From RPRC01 sp034933285 (GTDB lineage: Bacteria; Desulfobacterota; Desulfuromonadia; Geobacterales; Geobacteraceae): a stretch of DNA of 64,000 nt. The stretch covers positions 62,001 through 126,000 of the forward strand of contig JAYFNT010000009.1 in NCBI GenBank assembly GCA_034933285.1, written 5' to 3'. Below are positions 26,026 through 35,252 of this stretch, in pieces. The notes under the pieces are model-generated. The model did not search any database. It was not told the DNA's origin and saw nothing but the letters and a program-made list of their open reading frames with translations. How positions within the stretch are numbered: position 1 is the stretch's first letter; each line of letters starts with the position of its first letter. The translations under genes were made by a program, and so were the position numbers.

Positions 26026-26784
26026 CTATTTCTTGATGATCGTTTCCACCGGCTCGCCCGGTCCATAACCGCCGATTTCAGGTATCAACGTTTCCAGGTT
26101 TTCCTTGAGCGTCTGGTTTTTATCCGTTTGGGTCATGGAAACTTCGAACTTTTGCACGTTCTCTTTTCCGCTGAGCACTTCAAAGTTCCAGCGGGGTATG
26201 TTTTTCCGCGAAGCAGGCGCTCCCGCTTTATCAACGGCTTCTATCGCAGCCTTGTAGTCTGTCAGTGCGTCGCGCATGACGCTTTGAACCTTATCCACGT
26301 TTTGCTCGGTTTCGAGCATCACGAATGCGTTCAAAACCTTGGCTGATCCTGCCGTATTGTATAACTGCCACACGATGTCGGGGCGCAGCGAAGCAGAGCC
26401 TGCCAGAGTGCTGCTGCAGCGCTCATTGATTTCGTCAAGAAGCGTTTTTATCCGGGAACCGTAAACGCCCAGCTCGTTCTGCAGTTCCGGATTTTCCTTT
26501 GACCGCTGCATGTATTGCAGGAGATGCAAGGCAGTCCGCCATTGCCGCTGCACGATGCGCAACTGGATTTCTGGAAGGGCGGGGCGCAGCTTTTTATAGG
26601 CGGCGGTGGCGTCAATATCGTCCGCCATGGAGTCCGCTTTTTGCAGTTTCTGCTGCAGCTCCTTTTCCTGGGCTTCGCGAGCTGTGGCAGCACCATATTC
26701 GCGGATACAGTACAAGCCCAGAAGCACTAATCCGACAGACAAAAGAATGACAAAGAGCACAGTAATCCTGGTTCTCATCTTCAT
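26026..26784 (-). CDS. Membrane-anchored protein of the MoxR operon, unknown
   Basis: 252 residues with one N-terminal membrane helix (about 8-27), then a mostly helical periplasmic part that includes a coiled-coil start (AREAQEKELQQKLQKADSMA). The C-terminus is strand-rich. I do not recognise a family. It lies 3 nt after one VWA gene and 13 nt before the other, so it is probably a partner of the two VWA proteins, in the place where Bat operons often hold a TPR protein (BatC/BatE); no TPR is clear here. Confidence 0.75.
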   Translation of the reverse strand: MKMRTRITVLFVILLSVGLVLLGLYCIREYGAATAREAQEKELQQKLQKADSMADDIDATAAYKKLRPALPEIQLRIVQRQWRTALHLLQYMQRSKENPELQNELGVYGSRIKTLLDEINERCSSTLAGSASLRPDIVWQLYNTAGSAKVLNAFVMLETEQNVDKVQSVMRDALTDYKAAIEAVDKAGAPASRKNIPRWNFEVLSGKENVQKFEVSMTQTDKNQTLKENLETLIPEIGGYGPGEPVETIIKK

Positions 26785-26787
26785 GGC

Positions 26788-27891
26788 TCAGATCCTTCTC
26801 GTGGCGGGAAGTATGCGCAAGAGGCAATATGCTGCCAGCATGCCGGCCGCTGCGAGTGCTAGAGGTCCCCTGGTGTCCTTTTTCCTTTTTTCCAGTTTTA
26901 CCAGCAGCCGGTTTTTCTCCATTTCGTTAATCCTGTCGTACACGGCGGTGATCTGCTTTCCGTCAAAGGTGTGGGGCATGTAGAATATGTGGCCGGAAGA
27001 AGATCCTCCCCCAGGCCCTTCGAGTGCTTGGCGCACTTCGCTCGTGACATCTCCCCCTACGACGACAATATAGAGTTTTATGCCCAGTTGTCTGACAAGA
27101 GTTATCACGTTTACGAAATTGAGGAAGCCTTTTTCCGCATCTTCGGATTTTTTGCCGGCTTCTATCCGGCCATCCGTAAACAGAACGATGGCCATTCCCC
27201 GGCCGAAATCCATGTTTTTCAATTTGGCGGGAACGGGCAGTGCGGCATCGCTTTGCCCCATCAGCGAGTAGCGCAGGTCATTTATCTGCTCGAAGGATGG
27301 CTGGCTTTCCTCGGGCAGGAGCATGAAGAAGACGCACACCGCAAGCCAGGCGGCATATGAAGCATTGGTTTCACCACCCACGGTGAGGTCTCTGAAGATG
27401 GTAGAATCGTTTTTCCTGCTCAGCAGATCGAGCTTTTTCCTGAGGATCTCCCTGTCGAACGAAGGGGGAGCGATCAGCTGTGCGATGTTGGAAAAAGCGA
27501 TGATACCGATCAGGTCGTCCTTCTTGCGCATGTCGATGAAAGCGCGCACACCCTCAAGGGCAACATCTCCAAGGGTCATGCTGCCGGTTTCATCGCCGGG
27601 CCTTCCCATGGAACCCGAGAGATCCTGAACAAGCATGATCCACTTGGATTCGGGATATGTCTTTTGCCAGTAGCTCGAATACTGAACATTGGCTAAAGCA
27701 AGGACGATAAGCAGCAAGGCGACTCCGGCAAGCATATCGCCACCATATGTTTTTATAAGCCCGGGCCGCAGATCCCGGCCCAGTGTCGAAATCCAGGAAA
27801 AACCGGTTCTGACGGCATGTTTCCTGACGGCAATCAGCACAACCGGTATGATCGGCAAGAGCAGCAGTGCCAATGGATACTGGATGCTCAT
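26788..27891 (-). CDS. VWA-domain membrane protein (BatA-like)
   Basis: 367 residues with membrane helices at about 5-20 and 52-72, a VWA domain (about 85-320) with the metal site DLSGSMG and FTDGR, and a C-terminal helix followed by a short basic tail. An insertion of about 40 residues with a hydrophobic AAWLAVCVFFMLL stretch interrupts the VWA fold after the Thr motif, which is unusual. It lies 6 nt after the BatD-like gene. Confidence 0.87.
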   Translation of the reverse strand: MSIQYPLALLLLPIIPVVLIAVRKHAVRTGFSWISTLGRDLRPGLIKTYGGDMLAGVALLLIVLALANVQYSSYWQKTYPESKWIMLVQDLSGSMGRPGDETGSMTLGDVALEGVRAFIDMRKKDDLIGIIAFSNIAQLIAPPSFDREILRKKLDLLSRKNDSTIFRDLTVGGETNASYAAWLAVCVFFMLLPEESQPSFEQINDLRYSLMGQSDAALPVPAKLKNMDFGRGMAIVLFTDGRIEAGKKSEDAEKGFLNFVNVITLVRQLGIKLYIVVVGGDVTSEVRQALEGPGGGSSSGHIFYMPHTFDGKQITAVYDRINEMEKNRLLVKLEKRKKDTRGPLALAAAGMLAAYCLLRILPATRRI

Positions 27892-27897
27892 GGGAGC

Positions 27898-29490
27898 CTA
27901 CCCCCGCGCCACGCTGGATTGCGCGACCAGCTCCACGACCTTCAGGATTTCCGGCAGCAATTGGTCAATGTCCTCGTAAATTTCCAATTCAAGGGCAACA
28001 CTGTTGTCGATGGCCGTGAAGATACTGCTCAATGCGTCCATGCATTCCTCAGGCACATTCGCTCTGACTGTCTCAATGAACTGTTTACCGCTCCCTCCCT
28101 GATAAATTGAGTCAATTCCGTAGTGGGCCACCATATACTCCCGCAACAGAGCGCCAATTTCGCCCAGGTACCTCCAGTGGGGAACGGTTGGCGTGGTTTG
28201 CAGCAGCGTGCGGAGCTGTTTGGCCAGCTGAGCATCATTTATCCGCTTCTTGAGCCTTTTCCGCTCGCCGGTAGCTTTCCGTCGCAGGAGGAGCAGCCAT
28301 GCAGCGCACGGGACAAGCCCGGCAAAACAGATGAGGGCGAACCATAGAAATCGCTGCGACTGCTCGTGAAGCACAGCGAGCCGGAAATCAGGAGAAACGG
28401 GGTCAGCCGGAACGATCAGCCGGTATTCGGTTTTGTCTGCCGGTATGATGGAGGAAACCTTGAACAGGACCGGTTCGGTTTCAATCGAACGCACGTTGTT
28501 GCCGGCGCTGTTGGAGCAGGACGGGCATGAATAGCTGATCTTGATCGGCGGAACGGTGAATTCACCAGGAGCGTAGAATGTCAGCCGGCCGGTGATGACA
28601 ATGGGGCTTTTGGAGACAGCTTTTGCATAGTCATATGGGTCGAAAATGCACTCGAAAAGCTCCTTTTGAAGTTCCTGCGGCCGCAGATTCAGTGCTGCAA
28701 TGGAGCTTGGATCGATGCTCACCCGGTCGGAGAAGGTAATGGTAAGGGTAAAAGGAATGCTGTCGCCGACATTCCCACCGCTCATGAAAAGAGATAACCT
28801 GGCGACGATCGATGGCTTGACTTCGACCAGGTATGGCGTCACCCTGAGAACCCTGATGTCTTCCGCCAGCAGGTTGATCGCCTTGAAAAAGGGTATGGCC
28901 TTGATGTCGACCAGGTGGAGGTTTTCTTTTTCATTATTTTCAGCGTGCACCACATGGGCGGCACTCAGCAGCGACTCCCGCTCTTCCTTGGAAGTCCCCG
29001 TTTTCCACTCCAGCTCGAATGAATCGAAATACGCAAAGGTCTTGTTGTCGAGCACCAGGGTGGGGTGGACGTATCTGACGGTTCCATCCTGGCTCAATTG
29101 GTTGATGAGCCGGATAATATCCTCCGGTTTAAGGCCGTTGCGCATTCTGAAAAAACAGGCGTCTTCGGCAATGTTGGGATCATAGAAGTAATCGATGACC
29201 CGGTTATTGGATTTCATGATGGCCCTGGCTTTTTTCCGGATGAATCCCTGCTCGGTGTCACTGGTGGCTTCAAGACCGTCTGCAGTGGAAAGATAGCGCT
29301 TGTGGAACACCACCGTGAGCCAGCGCTTGCTGATAGCAGGAACGACTTTTGTCCCGTCACGGTAGAACCATATGGTGTTGAAAGAAAATGCAGTGGTTTT
29401 GGCTGTTGCATCAGAGACGGTATATGCCTCTAATACTGCAAGCATGAGCAGCAACATCATGGCAAGGAATTTCTTGAAGTAGTGATTCAT
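27898..29490 (-). CDS. BatD-like membrane protein with prodomain-like repeats
   Basis: 530 residues. After a signal peptide, residues 50-230 hold what look like two copies of the subtilisin-prodomain/inhibitor I9 fold (one ends DGTVRYVHPTLVL, the second ends EDIRVLRVTPYLVEV). Then comes a beta-sandwich region with GDSIPFTLTITFSD and FTVPPIKISYSCPSC, as in BatD or oxygen-tolerance proteins, a membrane helix near 385-405, and a cytoplasmic helical tail typical of Bat-type proteins. It sits between the DUF58 and VWA genes. The BatD part is firm in context; the repeat reading is by eye. Confidence 0.72.
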   Translation of the reverse strand: MNHYFKKFLAMMLLLMLAVLEAYTVSDATAKTTAFSFNTIWFYRDGTKVVPAISKRWLTVVFHKRYLSTADGLEATSDTEQGFIRKKARAIMKSNNRVIDYFYDPNIAEDACFFRMRNGLKPEDIIRLINQLSQDGTVRYVHPTLVLDNKTFAYFDSFELEWKTGTSKEERESLLSAAHVVHAENNEKENLHLVDIKAIPFFKAINLLAEDIRVLRVTPYLVEVKPSIVARLSLFMSGGNVGDSIPFTLTITFSDRVSIDPSSIAALNLRPQELQKELFECIFDPYDYAKAVSKSPIVITGRLTFYAPGEFTVPPIKISYSCPSCSNSAGNNVRSIETEPVLFKVSSIIPADKTEYRLIVPADPVSPDFRLAVLHEQSQRFLWFALICFAGLVPCAAWLLLLRRKATGERKRLKKRINDAQLAKQLRTLLQTTPTVPHWRYLGEIGALLREYMVAHYGIDSIYQGGSGKQFIETVRANVPEECMDALSSIFTAIDNSVALELEIYEDIDQLLPEILKVVELVAQSSVARG

Positions 29491-29515
29491 GGCATACCTG
29501 TTAGTAAAAGTTTGG

Positions 29516-30394
29516 TCAATAGCTTGAAGGAGGCCTTTTCATGAATGCATTGATTTTCTGCGCGAAATCATCCGCCGGGCTGACGGTCAAAAGGTCGATC
29601 CCCGCGCGGTTCAGCCGATTTCCTGTGGCGGCTCGCAGCCGTTTCATGGTGTCATTGTACGTCTTCCACTTGCTCAGGTCGAGCGCGGTCATTTTGCCGC
29701 TTTCGAAATCATAGAGTGGCAGAATTCCCTTTGACCTTTTCGGCAGCTCGATTTCGCATTCCTCGAGAACCTGGATGGCTTTCACTTCATGCTTGTTGGT
29801 CCCCTGTGCAGTGTGGTGAAAGCTGTAGGTGAAATCAAGCGGATACATGAAATCCGACAGAATGAAGGTCAAACTTTCCGGTACTTCGTTTATGAGCTTG
29901 GTCAGGGCAACGCCCAGGTTGGTCGCATTGCTCGCAACCGGCTTGGCACTGGCAATGGCATACAGGATCTCCATGAAATGCGATCTTCCCATGCGCGGCG
30001 GTATGAATTCGACAATGTCGTCGGCGAAAAGGATCAGTCCGCAGCCGTTATTGCTCAATATGGCGCTGTACGCCAACGACACGGCGATGTGGGCCTGGAG
30101 CAGCTCCTTTCTGCCGAAATGTACTGACCTGCTGATATCGTACAGGAGCATGACGTTGACGTAACTCTCGGCAAGGAACTCGCGCACGAAAAACTTCCCG
30201 GTTTTTGCCGTTGCCTTCCAATCGATATTCTTGAACGGATCGGAGTGCTCAAGCTCCCGGAGTGACCAGAATTCGTACCCCAACCCCTTGAAAATACTTT
30301 CCCAGTCGCCGGGGAACGGTGAGTGCACCCGATGCTTGATGAATATTTCCAAGAGTTCTTTCTTGGAAAGCAGGTTTTTTTCCGATTTTACCAT
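29516..30394 (-). CDS. DUF58 protein (MoxR partner)
   Basis: 292 residues with the DUF58 core: LRELEHSDPFKNIDWKATAKTG, then a degenerate VWA-like strand VNVMLLYDISRSVHFG. Such proteins pair with MoxR ATPases and VWA proteins. It starts 5 nt after the MoxR gene ends. Unlike many DUF58 proteins it has no N-terminal membrane helices, so it is probably cytoplasmic. Confidence 0.88.
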   Translation of the reverse strand: MVKSEKNLLSKKELLEIFIKHRVHSPFPGDWESIFKGLGYEFWSLRELEHSDPFKNIDWKATAKTGKFFVREFLAESYVNVMLLYDISRSVHFGRKELLQAHIAVSLAYSAILSNNGCGLILFADDIVEFIPPRMGRSHFMEILYAIASAKPVASNATNLGVALTKLINEVPESLTFILSDFMYPLDFTYSFHHTAQGTNKHEVKAIQVLEECEIELPKRSKGILPLYDFESGKMTALDLSKWKTYNDTMKRLRAATGNRLNRAGIDLLTVSPADDFAQKINAFMKRPPSSY

Positions 30395-30399
30395 GGGCT

Positions 30400-31428
30400 T
30401 CAGTACGGCTTGATCATTTTCAGGATTTCCCTGACCAGCATGTCGGCGTTGATCTGCTGCGACAGCGCTGTGCTGTTGAGCAGTATCCGATGCCTGAGCA
30501 CATGCACGGCGCAGGTCGTTACATCGTCGAAATTGACAAAGTCCCGGTGCTGGCCGAACGCAAATGCCTTTGCCAGGGCCAGCAGCGATTCAGACGCCCG
30601 GGGTGAAGCTCCAAGCCTGATGTACTGATGAATATCGGCAGTCATATTCTGCCCGGCATACGTATCACGTGGCCGTGTAGCGATACAGATATTCAAGATG
30701 AAGTTCATGACATTACTGCTCACCCGCACCTGATCATGGATGATCTGCTGGATGGCCGATATGTCATCAAGGGTGAGAACGGTTTTCGTTTCCGCCTTGA
30801 GCTGGTCGAAATTGGTGTTTTTTCGCCGTATGAGCTCGAACTCCTCATCTTTCTGCGGATAACCGACATCATATTTCACCATGAAACGGTCAACCTGGGC
30901 TTCCGCCAGCGGATAGGTCCCGATCTGCTCAATGGGGTTCTCCGTGGCAAGCACCATGAAGGGATGCGGGATTTCGTAGTGCATGCATTCAACCGTCACT
31001 TCTTTTTCCTGCATCGCCTGGAGCAAGGCGGATTGAACTTTCGGCGAGGCCCGGTTTATCTCGTCGGCAAGAAAAACATTGCAGAAGATCGGTCCGAAAT
31101 AAAATTCGAACTTCCTGTCCTTCTCATTCCAAACCATCGTGCCGGTGATATCGCCGGGCATCTTGTCGGGAGTAAACTGAAAACGATTGAAATTACCGCC
31201 TATCACTTTTGCGAATGTTTCCACCGCAAGGCTTTTTGCCAGCCCGGGCACTCCCTCAAGCAGTATGTGACCCTTGGAGAGAAGCGTATGAATCATCAGG
31301 CTGATCATCTCTTCCTGGCCGATGACCACTTTCGCGATTTCAGCTTTTATCTGCTGAATCTTGTGAGCGTACTGGTCGAAAAGCTCTGTTATTGCGCCGG
31401 CGGTTGTCATTCTGTCATCCATTTTCAT
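30400..31428 (-). CDS. MoxR-family AAA+ ATPase
   Basis: 342 residues. Walker A GVPGLAKS, Walker B FLADEINRA, sensor 1 LATENPIEQ and the MoxR stretch GTYPLAEAQVDRFMVKYDVGYP are present. MoxR ATPases act with VWA proteins as chaperones that insert metal or organic cofactors or ready enzymes (for example NorQD, CbbQO, RavA-ViaA). It opens the six-gene Bat-like operon and lies 43 nt after the ABC permease gene on the same strand, with no terminator seen between, so read-through is possible. Confidence 0.93.
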   Translation of the reverse strand: MKMDDRMTTAGAITELFDQYAHKIQQIKAEIAKVVIGQEEMISLMIHTLLSKGHILLEGVPGLAKSLAVETFAKVIGGNFNRFQFTPDKMPGDITGTMVWNEKDRKFEFYFGPIFCNVFLADEINRASPKVQSALLQAMQEKEVTVECMHYEIPHPFMVLATENPIEQIGTYPLAEAQVDRFMVKYDVGYPQKDEEFELIRRKNTNFDQLKAETKTVLTLDDISAIQQIIHDQVRVSSNVMNFILNICIATRPRDTYAGQNMTADIHQYIRLGASPRASESLLALAKAFAFGQHRDFVNFDDVTTCAVHVLRHRILLNSTALSQQINADMLVREILKMIKPY

Positions 31429-31471
31429 ACCTTTAATTATAGCAATAGAAATCAGGTTTGCGGCTTGTCAT

Positions 31472-32500
31472 TCACATGTATTCGAACTGTTTTCTGTGTT
31501 TTATGATCAGATAGAGAAAAAACGGGCCGCCGAGCATTGACGTGATGATGCCGACCTTCAGATCGAGTTCTACGATAAGCCGTACAAAAAGATCTGCATA
31601 GATGACAAACACAGCGGCGAGCAGCCCGGAGAAAAAAATCAGCTTGCGGTTGTCCGGCCCGACGAGGCTGCGCATGATGTGGGGCGCGACCAACCCGACA
31701 AAGCCGATAACGCCCGATACGGCAATGGCGCCGCCGGTTTCGATCGAGGAGAAGAGCAGCAGGCCGTTGCGGGCGCGCTTTATGTTGACACCCAGGTTTG
31801 CCGCGGTTTCTTCTCCGAGCATGAGAAGGTTCAGGTCCCTGGCGAAAAACAGGGCTCCCAGCAGCGCTATCATGGTGGTCGGGAAGACAATGGTGACATG
31901 TTCCCAGGAGCGGTTGTTCAGGTCTCCCATGAGCCAGTTCACGATTACCCGCCCCACGTCGAACTCCCTGGTGCCAAGGGTGATGATGAAGGAAGTCAGG
32001 GCGCCGAACACCAGGTTGAGCGCAATGCCCGCAAGAAGCAGCGTTGAGATGGAAGTTCGTCCCCCCGAAGTCGCGATTGCGAAAACCATGACCAGGGTGA
32101 GTATGGAAAAAATGATGGCTGCACAAGGCAACGCTATTATCGAACCTGATGCCAGCCCCAGATAAATGGTCAGTACGGCGCCCAGCGCGGCTCCTGAATC
32201 AATGCCCATCACACCGGGGCTGGCCATGGGGTTCTTGAATATCCCCTGCATGATAGTGCCCGCTCCGCCGAGGGAAAAGCCAACCAGTAGCGCAACCAGG
32301 AAACGCGGAAGACGGCCGTCCCAGACGATGGTGGCTTCAACGTCATTGATGGCACCGGCATGGAGTCCCAGTTTCGAGAGGATGATCGTGAGCACATGGG
32401 AAACGGAAATCGGCCATGAGCCTGATGACAGGGAAAGACAACCTCCCGCGACAACAAGGGCGAGCAGCACTGCAAGTAGCGAAAAGTCCTTTTTGTTCAT
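31472..32500 (-). CDS. FecCD/BtuC-type ABC importer permease
   Basis: 342 residues with about ten membrane helices. FecCD hallmarks: RLPRFLVALLVGFSLGGAGTIMQGIFKNPMASPGVMGI near residue 65-100 and SGVIGFVGLVAPHIMRSLVG, the EAA-like coupling loop. It would carry an iron complex or a cobamide. ATG 32500 with AGGATCC upstream is chosen over the longer frame. The gene starts 16 nt after the binding-protein gene. Confidence 0.92.
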   Translation of the reverse strand: MNKKDFSLLAVLLALVVAGGCLSLSSGSWPISVSHVLTIILSKLGLHAGAINDVEATIVWDGRLPRFLVALLVGFSLGGAGTIMQGIFKNPMASPGVMGIDSGAALGAVLTIYLGLASGSIIALPCAAIIFSILTLVMVFAIATSGGRTSISTLLLAGIALNLVFGALTSFIITLGTREFDVGRVIVNWLMGDLNNRSWEHVTIVFPTTMIALLGALFFARDLNLLMLGEETAANLGVNIKRARNGLLLFSSIETGGAIAVSGVIGFVGLVAPHIMRSLVGPDNRKLIFFSGLLAAVFVIYADLFVRLIVELDLKVGIITSMLGGPFFLYLIIKHRKQFEYM

Positions 32501-32516
32501 AATGGATCCTGGTGGA

Positions 32517-33548
32517 TCAACGGGGCTGCCGGTAAATGATACCTGCGAGTAAATCAGCACTCAGGAGCATGTACTGGGATGCAACTCTCAGGTACACACC
32601 GGGAACGTAATAAACAGAGCCGCTTTTGATGGCCCTTGAGTGGGACAACACCCGGTTCGACATGAGCAGTTCCTTCAGCTTGCTGCGTTCGGGAACGATG
32701 ATCACATCCGGGTTCCATTTGAGCAGGGTTTCGTAGTCGATCTGCGACCATGATTTTATTCCCTGCTCCGCCCCGACGTTGACAGCGCCGATTATGGTGC
32801 AGATCGAGGTGAAGTTGGATGTTGTGCCGGGAACATAGCCTCCTTCATCATAGTAAAGGACACGGACCGGGCGGTTTCTCCGGGGGAGCTTTTTCTTCAG
32901 TTCCCTGATCTTCGTGTTAATGAGCTTTACCAGAGCTTGCGCATTGCTTTCTTCGCCGATAATGCCACCTATGAGCAGAATCTGCTCTTTCAGGGAATCG
33001 ATGGACCCGAAATAGCCGAGGTCGAAGCTGGGGATCTTCGCCTGTTTGAGCTTTTCCTTGAAATCGGCGCCTGAATAAAACACGGTGAAAACCAGGTCGG
33101 GCCGGTACCCGATGACCAGTTCCGTCTCTTTTGATTTGAAAATCGGCCCCCGCTTGCGCACCTGGTCGGCAATGAAGCTTGAGTCCTGGTCGGCACTGAA
33201 TTCGTTGAAGGCCACCAGCCGCTCGCGCGGGCAGATTGCCCACAGGATCTCGGCTATGCCCACGGCGTGCGGAATAATCCTCAGCGGTTTCTTCTTAATC
33301 ACAAAGGTTTTCGCTTCCTGCCGGAACGTGTCAGTCTTGAAATCGTACACTTTGAAGGTATAGCGTATTTCCCGGGGCCATGAGCCCTCGACTTTTGCCT
33401 TGCCCCTGACAAAGCTCAACTCGTTTTTCAGTTTTCCCAAGTCAAGGGGCGGAATCGGTTTCCGATCATTGCCCGCTCCCGGAGACGCCGTGGCGGTAAT
33501 GAGACTGCATACCAGTAAAACTGCCGTGATTAACAGAAATCTACCCAT
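32517..33548 (-). CDS. TroA/BtuF-type periplasmic binding protein
   Basis: 343 residues. A signal peptide (MGRFLLITAVLLVCSL) is followed by an unusual 70-residue beta-rich extension, then a periplasmic-binding fold of the FhuD/BtuF class (RIIPHAVGIAEILWAICPRERLV, KWNPDVIIVP, SGSVYYVPG). It delivers a ligand, iron chelate or cobamide, to the permease encoded next. ATG 33548 is preferred, though an ATG at 33599 inside the ATPase gene is possible. Confidence 0.87.
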   Translation of the reverse strand: MGRFLLITAVLLVCSLITATASPGAGNDRKPIPPLDLGKLKNELSFVRGKAKVEGSWPREIRYTFKVYDFKTDTFRQEAKTFVIKKKPLRIIPHAVGIAEILWAICPRERLVAFNEFSADQDSSFIADQVRKRGPIFKSKETELVIGYRPDLVFTVFYSGADFKEKLKQAKIPSFDLGYFGSIDSLKEQILLIGGIIGEESNAQALVKLINTKIRELKKKLPRRNRPVRVLYYDEGGYVPGTTSNFTSICTIIGAVNVGAEQGIKSWSQIDYETLLKWNPDVIIVPERSKLKELLMSNRVLSHSRAIKSGSVYYVPGVYLRVASQYMLLSADLLAGIIYRQPR

Positions 33549-33567
33549 GGCAGCAGACGGATTGACC

Positions 33568-34335
33568 TTATTTGTAAAAATCGAGGAACGTGGTGTCATT
33601 GTGTTTGTATTCCCTCACGTTTACCTGGAAAACCTGCCTGATGTTTTCCTCGGAAAATGCACCCTCCGGAGTACCTGAATAAAACAGCTTCCCGTTGCAC
33701 AGGATTGATATCGTATCACAAAACCTTCTCGCCAGATTCAGGTCATGAATGGTCACCAGTATGGCTTTGCGTTGTTCTCTGAATTCGTGAAGAATCTTGA
33801 CTATATCCAGTGTGTGTTTCACATCGAGTTCCGATGTCGGCTCATCGAGCAGTATCAGGGACGCCTCTGTCGCAATGGCTCTGGCGATTATTGCCAGTTG
33901 TCCCTCTCCGCCGGACAGTTCATTTATGTTTCTGTCTTTCAACGCAGAGATATTGGTCTGCTGCAATGCCCGCTCGATTATTTCCCGGTCCTTTTGCCGC
34001 AACCCCTCAAACCTTCCCAGGTGGGGGTTCCGTCCCATGGATACGATGTCTAATACCGATACGGGAAAACCGATGGTCGTGTTTTGCGGAACCAGGGTAA
34101 CCAACGTGCTCAGTTCTTTTCTCGGGATTTGCCGGGAGTCTCTGCCATTTATGAAAATGGAACCGGACTGCGGCTCCCAGATCCGGCAGATATTCTTCAA
34201 AAGCGTTGATTTGCCGGAACCGTTCGGGCCGATGATGCCGTGAATCCTGCCGGGCTCGAAACGCATGGAGATGCCGTCGAGAATCTTTTTGCCATCTATG
34301 GAAAAATGAATGTTGTCTACTTCAAGCATAGGCAA
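33568..34335 (-). CDS. FecE/BtuD-type ABC importer ATP-binding protein
   Basis: 255 residues with Walker A GPNGSGKST, Q-loop LVPQNT, signature LSGGEGQLAIIARA, Walker B LILLDEPTSELD and switch His in VTIHDLN. The order ATPase, binding protein, permease is compact (19 and 16 nt gaps). It lies 18 nt after the unknown membrane protein. Confidence 0.92.
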   Translation of the reverse strand: MPMLEVDNIHFSIDGKKILDGISMRFEPGRIHGIIGPNGSGKSTLLKNICRIWEPQSGSIFINGRDSRQIPRKELSTLVTLVPQNTTIGFPVSVLDIVSMGRNPHLGRFEGLRQKDREIIERALQQTNISALKDRNINELSGGEGQLAIIARAIATEASLILLDEPTSELDVKHTLDIVKILHEFREQRKAILVTIHDLNLARRFCDTISILCNGKLFYSGTPEGAFSEENIRQVFQVNVREYKHNDTTFLDFYK

Positions 34336-34353
34336 ACCTGAAGCTATCGGCTC

Positions 34354-35136
34354 TTACGAGCACAGTTTCAATTTGTAGGTAACGGGAAGAATGAATTTGG
34401 ATACTGCTACGCACAAAAATCCGAAATAGACGGTTATGCTCAAGAGTGGCGCTGTCAGATTCGGAGACAACTCGGTGCTTATGCCCAATGCCGACCAGAT
34501 GAAAAGCTGTCCCAGCACCAGCTGAAAATTTTGCGCCAGGGTATATATGACCCAGAAATTTTGTGAAAGCTTTATGTTATCGCATCTGCGGATCTTGATT
34601 TCGATGATTTTGAACCACGTTCTGCCTTCAACAATCTGGGCTGATCCGTCGCATACGTGGTGCAGCAGGTATATCGCGACCAGCAGATGGGCCTTGAAGG
34701 ACACGCCTGCGAAAAAATACATGAATACCGGCGGGAAGCAGAGCAAAAGGAATACGGCGCCCAAAGCCTGTCCCGTTGCGACTCCCAACTGTGCCCTGAT
34801 CAGACGGATAATCTGCCTTTTTATGTCATGCACCGCTTCCAGGTGGTCCATGAATCCGGAAATGTAGGTGCTTGAAATCATGGTTATGCCGGGATAAGCA
34901 TATTTTACAACGATGCCCAGAATGGCGGCAACCTTGAGCTCCCGTTCCGCCATTGAAAACATGGTATAAAGGATAACGCCGTCAAGGATGTTTTTCCCGA
35001 CGGTATAACAGATATTGCCGATCTCTCCATAACGGTAAAAAGGAACCGAAAACAGTGCTGCTACATACAGCTTTATTTTCTGGGATAGGGGAGGAGGAAT
35101 GTAGTCAGGATGCGCTATTGGTTGCTCATTATCCAT
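34354..35136 (-). CDS. Multi-pass membrane protein, function unknown
   Basis: 260 residues with about six hydrophobic helices (around 58-75, 78-95, 125-145, 148-165, 205-225, 232-250). No family motif is recognised. It is placed between the eutBC terminator and the ABC importer and is co-directional with both, and its stop is 18 nt from the ATPase gene, so it most likely belongs to the importer operon. The ribosome site is weak. Confidence 0.72.
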   Translation of the reverse strand: MDNEQPIAHPDYIPPPLSQKIKLYVAALFSVPFYRYGEIGNICYTVGKNILDGVILYTMFSMAERELKVAAILGIVVKYAYPGITMISSTYISGFMDHLEAVHDIKRQIIRLIRAQLGVATGQALGAVFLLLCFPPVFMYFFAGVSFKAHLLVAIYLLHHVCDGSAQIVEGRTWFKIIEIKIRRCDNIKLSQNFWVIYTLAQNFQLVLGQLFIWSALGISTELSPNLTAPLLSITVYFGFLCVAVSKFILPVTYKLKLCS

Positions 35137-35206
35137 AGACAGAAGCTCGCTATGCAGAGTTAGTATGTGCCTGTTTCATTCCGTAAGCCGGACAGAGGCA
35201 AAAGAA

Positions 35207-35244
35207 AGCCCCAAAGAGGCACCGCAAAATGCCTCTTTGGGGCT
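35207..35244 (-). terminator. Strong rho-independent terminator after the exported eutBC gene
   Basis: A 15-bp perfect stem (AGCCCCAAAGAGGCA and its complement) with an 8-nt loop, followed on the minus strand by TTTCTTTT. It starts 8 nt after the stop codon at 35253. It separates the binding protein-porin-lyase group from the importer group. Confidence 0.9.
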
Positions 35245-35252
35245 GAAACAGC

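Noticed and set aside
33549..33599. Earlier start for the binding-protein gene inside the ATPase gene
   Set aside because: It would put 17 polar residues before a normal signal peptide; the ATG at 33548 gives a standard one.
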